DNA from: Deltaproteobacteria bacterium | GTDB lineage: Bacteria > Myxococcota > Myxococcia > Myxococcales > 40CM-4-68-19 | NCBI GenBank assembly: GCA_005879505.1 | Contig: VBKQ01000029.1 | Span: forward strand, 1 to 5,529 | Direction of reading: 5' to 3' | DNA: 5,529 bases | In this document: in pieces, positions 1 through 5,083 of the stretch | Layout: each line of letters opens with the position of its first letter | How positions within the stretch are numbered: the first letter of the stretch is position 1 | Notes under the pieces: generated by a model | Seen by the model: the letters and a program-made list of their open reading frames with translations, nothing else | Told to the model about the DNA's origin: nothing | The model's database searches: none | Program-made: the position numbers and the translations under genes

Positions 1-77
1 GTCTGCGAGCATCCTCCGGCGACCGCCAGCGCGAGAACGGCGAAGGCGGCGAATGCGAGCGCCAGGCGACGCTTCAC
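1..77 (-). CDS. Probable lipoprotein, N-terminal fragment (runs off window)
   Basis: Reading leftward, a GTG one base past the tyrS stop codon opens a frame that stays open to the window edge (25 codons plus two bases). The encoded start is MKRRLALAFAAF followed by VLALAVAGGCSQ. This is a textbook export signal: a short Lys-Arg-Arg N-region, about 17 hydrophobic residues rich in Ala, Leu and Val, then a Cys at residue 23. The AGGC lipobox is looser than the usual L-A/S-G-C but has small residues before the Cys, so lipid attachment by signal peptidase II is plausible. No Shine-Dalgarno sequence is visible; translation probably depends on ribosomes finishing tyrS. The mature protein lies outside the window, so its function cannot be named. 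A non-lipidated secreted protein is the main alternative. Confidence 0.55.
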   Translation of the reverse strand, partial: MKRRLALAFAAFAVLALAVAGGCSQ

Positions 78-78
78 C

Positions 79-1320
79 CTACGTCACCGTGACCCGCGTG
101 AACTTCCGCTTCCCCACCTTCAACAGATACACGCCGGGCGAAAGCTTTGCGTTCGGATCGGAGACCCGCTCCCCCTCGATGCTCACTCCGCCCTGGGCGA
201 TCAGGCGGCGCGCCTCCGATCCGGACGAGGCCAGGCCGAGCTGCGCGAGCGTCTTCGCCAGCGGTACCGCCTCCGCTCCCGGATCGCGCGAGATGGCCCG
301 CTCCTCCACGTCCTCCGGGACTTCGCGACGCTTGTGCACGAGCTCGAACTGCTCCTCCGCGGCCCGTGCGGCTTCCGTCCCGTGGTACCGGGCGACGATC
401 TCCTTCGCAAGCTCGCTTTTCGCCGACTTCGGGTGCCCGCGGCGCAGGGCTTCGATCTCGGCCAGCGATCGGCGCGAGAGGAGCTCGTAGTACCTCCACA
501 TCAGCCCGTCCGAGATGCTCATCAGCTTCCCGTACTGCTCCTGCGGCGGCTCGGTGATGCCGACGTAGTTGCCGAGCGACTTGCTCATCTTGTCGCCCAC
601 GATCTTGCCGTCCACCTCGCGCGCATCGATCCCCTCGAGCAGCGGCCCGGTGAGGCATACTTGTGGAACCTGACCGTACTCCTTCTGCAACTGGCGGCCG
701 ACCAGCAGGTTGAAGAGCTGGTCGGAGGAGCCGAGCTCGACGTCTGCCTTCAGCGCCACCGAGTCGTATCCCTGCGCCAGCGGATAGAGCAGCTCGTGCA
801 GCGCGATCGGGACCTCGTTCTCCCAACGTCTCTTGAAGTCCTCCCGCTCGAGCATGCGAGCGAGGGTATACCGGGCGGCGAGCTTGATCAGGCCCGCCGA
901 CCCGAGTGGAACCAGCCATTCGCTGTTGAAGCGCACCTCGGTGCGGTCGTGATCGAGAATGCGGAACACCTGCTTCTTGTACGTCTCGGCGTTGGCGGCG
1001 ATCTGTTCCTCGCTCAACGGCGGCCGTGTCGAGTTGCGCCCCGTCGGATCTCCGATCATCCCGGTGAAGTCCCCGATCAGGAAGATGACGGTATGGCCCA
1101 GCTCCTGGAAGCGCCGCATGCGCTCGAGCGGAACCGTATGTCCGAGGTGCAGATCGGGGGCGGTGGGATCGAATCCCATCTTGATCCGCAACGGCACTTG
1201 CTTGTCGTAGGAATTCTGCAGCTTGCGCAGCAGGTCCTCGCGCGTGTGCACGTCGACCGCGCCACGCGTGACTTCTTTGAGCTGCTCCTCGGGAGCGGCC
1301 TGGCGCAGATCCGGGCTCAT
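79..1320 (-). CDS. tyrS: Tyrosyl-tRNA synthetase
   Basis: This 413-residue protein charges tRNA-Tyr with tyrosine in the cytoplasm using ATP, as a class I aminoacyl-tRNA synthetase. The catalytic Rossmann domain fills about the first 250 residues and carries both class signatures: HLGH at 58-61, after the GFDPTAPDL segment, and KMSKS at 244-248. The stretch LIGDFTGMIGDPTGR (81-95) is typical of the family. An anticodon-binding helical region follows. A C-terminal S4-type RNA-binding domain covers about 355-413 (LGLASSGSEARRLI, then GGVSIEGERV). Length and domain order are normal. The canonical KMSKS, rather than the KFGKT of E. coli TyrS, places it with the TyrZ-like group. The ATG is chosen because it overlaps the upstream ymdB stop as ATGA and starts the conserved protein. 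The frame is open further upstream, but only through ymdB. A weak GAGAG purine run lies about ten bases before the start. Confidence 0.96.
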   Translation of the reverse strand: MSPDLRQAAPEEQLKEVTRGAVDVHTREDLLRKLQNSYDKQVPLRIKMGFDPTAPDLHLGHTVPLERMRRFQELGHTVIFLIGDFTGMIGDPTGRNSTRPPLSEEQIAANAETYKKQVFRILDHDRTEVRFNSEWLVPLGSAGLIKLAARYTLARMLEREDFKRRWENEVPIALHELLYPLAQGYDSVALKADVELGSSDQLFNLLVGRQLQKEYGQVPQVCLTGPLLEGIDAREVDGKIVGDKMSKSLGNYVGITEPPQEQYGKLMSISDGLMWRYYELLSRRSLAEIEALRRGHPKSAKSELAKEIVARYHGTEAARAAEEQFELVHKRREVPEDVEERAISRDPGAEAVPLAKTLAQLGLASSGSEARRLIAQGGVSIEGERVSDPNAKLSPGVYLLKVGKRKFTRVTVT

Positions 1321-2108
1321 TCCGACACTCTCTGCTGCACCCGCGCGATGCTGCGCGCATGGCCCGTCACCTCGTCGATCTCCACCATCGCACCCTGCAG
1401 ATGGACGTCTCCTTGGGCCAGATCGAACGACGAATGCCGCTGGGTGAGGAACCGCTCGATGGCATTCTCCTTCCGCAGCCCGATCACGCTGTCCCAGGGG
1501 CCGCACATCCCAACATCGGTGATGTACGCGGTGCCGCCGCGCAGTACCCGCTCGTCCGCGGTCTGCACGTGCGTGTGCGAGCCGAGCACCGCGCTGACCC
1601 GGCCATCCAGGTAGTGGCCCATGGCGTTCTTCTCGCTCGTCGCCTCGCAATGCATGTCCACGAGGATGCACCGCACGTCCTGTGCGCGCATCGACTCGAT
1701 CAGCCGGTCCGCGGTGCGGAAGGGGCAGTCCAGCGGTTTCATGAACACGCGCCCTTCGAGGTTGATCACGCCGAGCCGCGCTCCAGAGCTCGCGGTCACC
1801 ACCGCGTGGCCGCGCCCCGGCGCGCCTTCGGGATAGTTCGCCGGCCGCAGCTGCCGCGAATCCGGCCGATCGAGGTACGGGCCGATCTCGCGCTTGGCGA
1901 ACGTATGGTTGCCGCTGGTGAGCAGATCGATTCCGGCATCCAGGAGCTCATCGGCGCTCTCCGGCGTGATCCCCGCGCCACCGGCGGAGTTCTCCGAGTT
2001 GCCGATGCACAGGTCGAGCGAATGCTGCCGCCGCAGGCGGGGAACCAGCTGGCGCACGGCGTTGCGCCCTGGCTTTCCCACGATGTCGCCGACGAACAGG
2101 ATCTTCAT
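1317..2108 (-). CDS. ymdB: YmdB-family (TIGR00282) metallophosphoesterase
   Basis: This 263-residue protein matches the YmdB family of dinuclear-metal phosphoesterases. Family members studied in Bacillus hydrolyse 2',3'-cyclic nucleotides and affect biofilm and motility gene expression. The metal-binding and catalytic residues are all visible: D8 in FVGDIVGKPGR, E39-N40 in GNSENSAGG, N67-H68 in SGNHTF, H153 in DMHCEATSEK, and H178/H180 in GSHTHVQTAD. Length is normal for the family, and no signal peptide or membrane segment is present. The ATG at MKILFVGD is preferred over an in-frame codon ten residues earlier because it begins at the conserved first beta strand and overlaps the preceding gene as ATGA. 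Its own stop overlaps the tyrS start in the same way. In several bacteria ymdB follows rny (RNase Y), but rny is not next to it here. The natural substrate in this organism is unknown. Confidence 0.93.
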   Translation of the reverse strand: MKILFVGDIVGKPGRNAVRQLVPRLRRQHSLDLCIGNSENSAGGAGITPESADELLDAGIDLLTSGNHTFAKREIGPYLDRPDSRQLRPANYPEGAPGRGHAVVTASSGARLGVINLEGRVFMKPLDCPFRTADRLIESMRAQDVRCILVDMHCEATSEKNAMGHYLDGRVSAVLGSHTHVQTADERVLRGGTAYITDVGMCGPWDSVIGLRKENAIERFLTQRHSSFDLAQGDVHLQGAMVEIDEVTGHARSIARVQQRVSE

Positions 2109-2668
2109 GGGACGGAAACCCACCGCGCCTCTGTGCATACCGCGCCGACGCGCCAGTCATGCTCGCCGACCGGGACCTCCGGCACAAGCTGCGAATCGAA
2201 GACCAGTGCGACGCTCGATCCTCCGTACGCGGCCAGCGTCGCATCGTAATGTCCCTTGCCACGCCCGAGCCGTCGCCCGGCGGCGTCCACCGCGATGGCG
2301 GGAACGACCAGCAAGTCGATGTCGTCGAGCGATACCGGACCGCCCGTCGGCTCCTCCACTCCGAGCGCGCCGGCGACGAAGACGCCGGAAGAGCGCCGGA
2401 ACTGGAGGGCGAGCTCTCCGGGCACCACGGCGGGATAGCAGACCTCCCGCCCTGCGGCCTGCAGCGCCGCGGCGACCGACGCCGTGTCGCATTCGGAAGG
2501 GAGCGCCCGGTAGAGCGCGATCACCCGCGCGCCGGACTGCAGGACGGCCGCGGAGAGGCGCTCCTGCGCCCGGACCGATGCGTCGACGAACGCCGGCGAG
2601 CCGGGCTTCGGAGCTCGCGCACGCACCTGCGCCCGCAGCGCCTGCTTCTGGTCGTTCAAGGAATGCAC
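2105..2668 (-). CDS. ygfA: 5-formyltetrahydrofolate cyclo-ligase (MTHFS)
   Basis: This 187-residue protein should convert 5-formyltetrahydrofolate to 5,10-methenyltetrahydrofolate using ATP, returning a storage or inhibitory folate to the one-carbon pool. Family marks in order: a basic helical N-terminus (QKQALRAQVRAR), ALYRALPSECDT (51-62), GVEEP (103-107), LLVVPAIAVDAAGRRLG (119-135), and the signature RLGRGKGHYDATL (133-145) that forms the nucleotide-phosphate pocket. Length is normal. The YDA instead of the common bacterial YDR also occurs in other members of the family. The start is uncertain: the GTG at 2668-2666 gives MHSLNDQK, while a TTG three codons later would also work, and neither has a clear Shine-Dalgarno sequence. 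The GTG lies only three bases past the T-tract of the terminator after the 6S RNA, so expression probably comes from read-through. The gene heads the operon with ymdB and tyrS and overlaps ymdB by ATGA. Confidence 0.93.
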   Translation of the reverse strand: MHSLNDQKQALRAQVRARAPKPGSPAFVDASVRAQERLSAAVLQSGARVIALYRALPSECDTASVAAALQAAGREVCYPAVVPGELALQFRRSSGVFVAGALGVEEPTGGPVSLDDIDLLVVPAIAVDAAGRRLGRGKGHYDATLAAYGGSSVALVFDSQLVPEVPVGEHDWRVGAVCTEARWVSVP

Positions 2669-2671
2669 CCG

Positions 2672-2708
2672 GAAAAGATCGGGAGCCGGCCTTCGGAAGC
2701 CGGCTCCC
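2672..2708 (-). terminator. Intrinsic terminator after the 6S RNA region
   Basis: Read on the minus strand, a perfect 10-bp stem (GGGAGCCGGC, 2708-2699, with GCCGGCTCCC, 2690-2681) closes an 8-base loop and is followed by GATCTTTTC. On the plus strand the stem is followed by TGCGGAAAAC, with no T-tract, so it acts only leftward. It lies about 10 bases beyond the base of the 6S closing helix and 3 bases before the GTG of the cyclo-ligase gene. It would therefore separate the RNA gene from the operon unless polymerase reads through. The T-tract is short (four T), which fits a leaky terminator. Confidence 0.85.
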
Positions 2709-2713
2709 TGCGG

Positions 2714-2911
2714 AAAACCCCCGCCTTGGCCGTGTGAGCAGCATCGGTGGTGCCCTGCTATCGCAGGTGGGATCCCTGTTCTCCCGCTTCAGGCTTCCCC
2801 GGTGACCGCGCAGAGCGCGGCGGGGGCTTGCACACCACGGAATGTCAGGACCCCTGAATACAGCTATCGGGCACGAGGTCAGCTACCCATCACGCAATCC
2901 ACGCAGGGGAA
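2714..2911 (-). ncRNA. ssrS: 6S RNA, regulator of housekeeping RNA polymerase
   Basis: 6S RNA mimics an open promoter and binds the sigma-70 holoenzyme in stationary phase. Hand folding of the minus strand gives its hallmark shape. The closing stem pairs CCCCTGC (2909-2903) with GCGGGGG (2724-2718), then CGTG-A-TGGGTAGC (2894-2882) with GCTGCTCACACG (2742-2731): 12 bp with one bulged A. A large central bubble follows, holding a 3'-side hairpin CCTGC-GATA-GCAGG (2767-2754). The apical arm pairs TTCAGG (2858-2853) with CCTGAA (2793-2788), then GGTG (2836-2833) with CACC (2804-2801), and ends in CCGCGC-TCT-GCGCGG (2820-2806). From memory, GAAGCCTGAA followed by CACCTG...CAGGG runs parallel to GAAGCCTTAAA...CACCTTG...CAAGGG in E. 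coli 6S, and CCCGATA to GCCGATA. Length (about 192 nt between helix bases), the upstream promoter, the downstream terminator and the position just before the cyclo-ligase gene all agree. Exact ends are estimates. Confidence 0.82.
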
Positions 2912-2946
2912 GACTCGAGGTCCTGCCCAATTCCTCCTCTGCGACA

Positions 2947-2975
2947 AGTCTGGGGCGACCCGCAGGCGCTGTCAA
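2947..2975 (-). promoter_or_regulatory. Sigma-70-type promoter of the 6S RNA and operon
   Basis: On the minus strand a perfect TTGACA (2975-2970) is followed, after 17 bases, by CAGACT (2952-2947), which matches TATAAT at three positions including the key second A and final T. An 18-base spacing would give AGACTT instead. Transcription would start near 2940, about 30 bases before the first closing-stem base of the 6S RNA. That implies 5' trimming, as is known for E. coli 6S RNA, or an extra leader. The box is the best -35 in the intergenic region, but the -10 is weak. Confidence 0.55.
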
Positions 2976-2987
2976 CGCAACATTGCG
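2976..2987. other. Short dyad between two divergent promoters
   Basis: CGCAA-CA-TTGCG is a perfect 5-bp inverted repeat with a 2-base centre. It lies exactly between the minus-strand TTGACA of the 6S promoter and the body of the candidate kinase promoter, overlapping the latter's -35. It could be an operator shared by both units, but a 5-bp arm can arise by chance and no regulator family can be assigned. Confidence 0.25.
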
Positions 2988-3011
2988 CCCACCCAGGAGC
3001 ACCCGTAGAGT
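2983..3011 (+). promoter_or_regulatory. Candidate promoter of the kinase unit
   Basis: TTGCGC (2983-2988), a 17-base spacer and TAGAGT (3006-3011) form a sigma-70-like pair, with three of six and four of six consensus matches. The predicted start is about 3018-3019, which coincides with the A of an ATG at 3019. The transcript would then have little or no 5' leader. The promoter is back to back with the 6S promoter; their -35 boxes are seven bases apart. Confidence 0.4.
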
Positions 3012-3018
3012 GATCGAC

Positions 3019-3066
3019 ATGGTCGCCTTCCTGCTCGCCGTGCCGGCGGCCGCCCCGACCCCGTGA
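3019..3066 (+). CDS. Possible 15-codon leader ORF overlapping the kinase start
   Basis: ATG at 3019 opens MVAFLLAVPAAAPTP, ending in TGA at 3064-3066. Its stop overlaps the GTG of the kinase gene as GTGA. No convincing Shine-Dalgarno precedes either this ATG or the kinase GTG, but the candidate promoter places the transcription start at or beside this ATG, which would allow leaderless translation. Ribosomes finishing here could re-initiate on the kinase. The peptide is hydrophobic and Ala/Pro-rich, with no recognisable family. The frame also continues upstream to an ATG at 2842, but that part overlaps the 6S gene and promoters and is not credible. The alternative is simple chance in GC-rich DNA. 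Confidence 0.3.
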   Translation: MVAFLLAVPAAAPTP

Positions 3067-3977
3067 GCACGCCCCGATTCGGCAGATACGAGATCCTCCA
3101 GCTGCTCGGCAGGGGCGGCATGGCGGAGGTGTACAAGGCGCGGGTCGTCGAGGGCGCGCGCAAGGACCAGCTGGTCGCGCTCAAGCGGCTGACGCCGCGC
3201 CTCGCCAGCGATCCGGAAGCGGTGGACCTGTTCTGCGGCGAGGCGGACGTCTCCGCCATGCTCAAGCACCCGAACATCGTCGAGGTGTTCGAGGCGGGCG
3301 TGGTCGGCGAGGTCTATTACCTGGCGATGGAATTCGTGGACGGGCGCGATCTGGCGCTCATCCTCGCGCGCTGCCGTGAGCGACGGATCTTCCTGCCTGT
3401 GAATTTCGCCGTGCACATCGCGAAAGCGACGCTGGACGCGCTGGCGTACGCGCACGAAGCGCGTGGCCCGACGGGAATGCACCTGAACATCGTCCATTGC
3501 GACGTCTCGCCGTCCAACCTGTTCATCTCGCGGCTGGGGGAGATCAAGCTCGGCGACTTCGGGATCGCGAAAGTCCGCTCGCTCGGCGACGGAGATCAGA
3601 ACGGCACCCTGTGGGGCAAGCTCGCGTACCTCGCGCCCGAGCAGCTCCAGCGGCGGCCGCTGACGACGCAGGTAGACCTCTGGGGCGCAGCCACCATCCT
3701 CTACGAGGCGCTCACGAACCAGCGCGCCATCCAGGGCGCCGACAACGACGAGACGCAGGAGGCGCTGCGCTCGGGCCGGATCGCCGGCGTGGAGTCCCTG
3801 CGGCCGGACATCCCGCCGGGACTCGGCGACGTCGTACACCAGGCGCTGCAGATCAATCCAGCCGCGCGATTCCACACCGCGCAGGAGTTCGCCAACGCGC
3901 TGGATCCGTTCCACGACGAGATCTCGGGCGGCGCGCTCGGTATCGCCTCCGTGGTCCGCGGCCTGTTCAGGACATAG
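3063..3977 (+). CDS. Ser/Thr protein kinase, soluble, non-RD type
   Basis: This 304-residue protein is a Hanks-type kinase catalytic domain with little else. It should transfer the ATP gamma-phosphate to Ser/Thr of unknown targets in the cytoplasm. Motifs in order: glycine loop LGRGGMAEVYKA (15-26), ATP lysine K41 in VALK, helix-C glutamate E60, catalytic loop HCDVSPSN (145-152) with D147 and N152, DFG (165-167), GKLAYLAPEQ (185-194) and D205 in VDLWG. All residues needed for catalysis are present, so it should be active. The arginine of HRD is Cys146, making it a non-RD kinase, which usually does not need activation-loop phosphorylation. There is no transmembrane helix, PASTA or other sensor domain; a short tail (GALGIASVVRGLF) ends the protein, as in many myxobacterial kinases. 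The GTG start is the only one preserving the glycine loop and lacks a Shine-Dalgarno. It stands alone, divergent from 6S RNA and convergent with the desulfurase. Confidence 0.93.
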   Translation: MSTPRFGRYEILQLLGRGGMAEVYKARVVEGARKDQLVALKRLTPRLASDPEAVDLFCGEADVSAMLKHPNIVEVFEAGVVGEVYYLAMEFVDGRDLALILARCRERRIFLPVNFAVHIAKATLDALAYAHEARGPTGMHLNIVHCDVSPSNLFISRLGEIKLGDFGIAKVRSLGDGDQNGTLWGKLAYLAPEQLQRRPLTTQVDLWGAATILYEALTNQRAIQGADNDETQEALRSGRIAGVESLRPDIPPGLGDVVHQALQINPAARFHTAQEFANALDPFHDEISGGALGIASVVRGLFRT

Positions 3978-3988
3978 GCCGACCGTCG

Positions 3989-5083
3989 TCAGCGGCGGGC
4001 GCGCGACACGATCCGGGGCAACACGGTGCACACGCGGTCGATCTCCTCCGCCGTGTTGCCGCTCCAGAGCGAGAACCGGATGGCGCCCCGGGCAAGCGAT
4101 GGCGGATATCCCATCGCGAGCAGGACCGGCGAGGGCTCCAGCGATCCCGAGCTGCAGGCGCTGCCTGTGCTCGTCGAGATCCCCTCGAAGTCGAGGGCCG
4201 CCAGCAGGGTCTCGCCATCGCATCCCTCGAAGGCGACATTGAGTGTATTGCAGACGCGCGGCCCGGTCGAACCCGCCACCCGCGCTCCAGGGATCTCGCG
4301 GGCGGCAGCCTCGAGGCGATCGCGCAGGGGGCCGAGCCGCGCGACAATCGCCGGCTGCTGCGCCGTGGCAAGCTCGAGGGCCTTGCCCATTCCGGCGATG
4401 CCGGCGACGTTCTCCGTTCCGCCTCGCCGCCCCCTCTCCTGATGTCCGCCGCCCTGGACGGCGGAGACCTTGCGCCGGGCGGCCAGAAGCCCCGCGCCCT
4501 TCGGCCCGGAGATCTTGTGCGCGGAAAGCGCCAGCAGGTCCCAGGGAAAATCGAGGGGAATCCTTCCCGCCGCCTGAACTGCGTCGACGTGCAGGGGAAC
4601 GCCATGTTCGCGGCAGAGGGCAGCGATTTCCCGGATGGGGAAGATCACGCCGGTCTCGTTGTTCACGGCCATCGCCGAGCAGAGCGAGGCGCCCGGCAGC
4701 GCCCGGCGCAGCGCCTCCAGGTCCAGCTCCCCAGACGCGAACACCGGCACCCGCACGGTCTCGCCAACCGCCTCGCAGGCGGCGAGCACAGCCGGGTGCT
4801 CGACCGCCGTGGTCACCACTTTGCGCGGGCGGGTCCCGAGGATGGCGAGGGCGTCCGCTTCGGTGCCCCCCGAGGTGAAGATCACCTCGCGCGGCGCGCA
4901 GCCCAGCGCCCGCGCGCAGCGCTCGCGGGCGGCGTCGACGAGGGTGCGAGCGTCCTGCCCGGGCTTGTGCACCGACGAAGGATTTGCGAAGAGCTCCGCC
5001 AGGGCCGGCATCATCTCCGCCATCACTTCGCGCGACAGCGGGGTGGTCGCGTTCGCGTCCAGATAGACGGCTGCCGGAGTCAC
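3989..5083 (-). CDS. Cysteine desulfurase, NifS/IscS family
   Basis: This 364-residue PLP enzyme (class V aminotransferase fold) should convert cysteine to alanine and pass the sulfur, as an enzyme persulfide, to Fe-S cluster or thiolation pathways. Visible key residues: N-terminal YLDANATTP (7-15), SGGTEAD (71-77) for cofactor phosphate binding, H96 in AVEHPAV stacking on PLP, NNETG (141-145), D167 in HVDAVQ, the Schiff-base lysine K190 in SAHKISGPKG, RRGGTENV (219-226), and the persulfide Cys310 in GSACSSGSLEPS. The GSAC loop with the following SLEPS is the group I (IscS/NifS) form. It is slightly shorter than typical IscS. The start is GTG, overlapping the upstream DHH gene stop as GTGA, without a clear Shine-Dalgarno, so translation is probably coupled. 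No iscU, iscR or mnmA is in view, so Fe-S assembly versus tRNA thiolation cannot be decided. Confidence 0.95.
   Translation of the reverse strand: MTPAAVYLDANATTPLSREVMAEMMPALAELFANPSSVHKPGQDARTLVDAARERCARALGCAPREVIFTSGGTEADALAILGTRPRKVVTTAVEHPAVLAACEAVGETVRVPVFASGELDLEALRRALPGASLCSAMAVNNETGVIFPIREIAALCREHGVPLHVDAVQAAGRIPLDFPWDLLALSAHKISGPKGAGLLAARRKVSAVQGGGHQERGRRGGTENVAGIAGMGKALELATAQQPAIVARLGPLRDRLEAAAREIPGARVAGSTGPRVCNTLNVAFEGCDGETLLAALDFEGISTSTGSACSSGSLEPSPVLLAMGYPPSLARGAIRFSLWSGNTAEEIDRVCTVLPRIVSRARR

Noticed and set aside
334..1614. Plus-strand 426-codon open frame opposite tyrS and ymdB
   Set aside because: It mirrors codon positions of two well-identified genes and shows no motif of its own.
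1321..1671. N-terminal extension of TyrS by 117 codons
   Set aside because: The frame is open, but it lies entirely inside ymdB, and the conserved protein starts at the ATGA overlap.
1894..2805. Plus-strand 303-codon open frame opposite the cyclo-ligase gene and 6S region
   Set aside because: Pro/Arg-rich translation, antisense to a conserved enzyme and crossing the terminator hairpin; a shadow.
2709..2851. Shorter ncRNA model starting near 2851, closed by AAGCCCCCGCC (2829-2819) with GGCGGGGGTTT (2725-2715)
   Set aside because: This pairing is locally strong, but it uses a weaker promoter (CTGACC-16-TATTCA). It also breaks the 12-bp helix and the apical arm, which together match 6S architecture better.
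2714..2911. SRP (4.5S) RNA or tmRNA as the identity of the structured RNA
   Set aside because: The SRP core GGAAGGAAGCA and its tetraloop are absent, and there is no tRNA-like end or tag reading frame.
2842..3018. Upstream extension of the 15-codon leader ORF to an ATG at 2842
   Set aside because: This part is antisense to the 6S RNA and crosses both promoters; the translation has no family features.
3960..3991. Terminator between the convergent kinase and desulfurase genes
   Set aside because: Only a 5-bp GGCCT/AGGCC pairing with an 11-base loop and no T-tract on either strand. I see no supported terminator here, so the transcripts may overlap.
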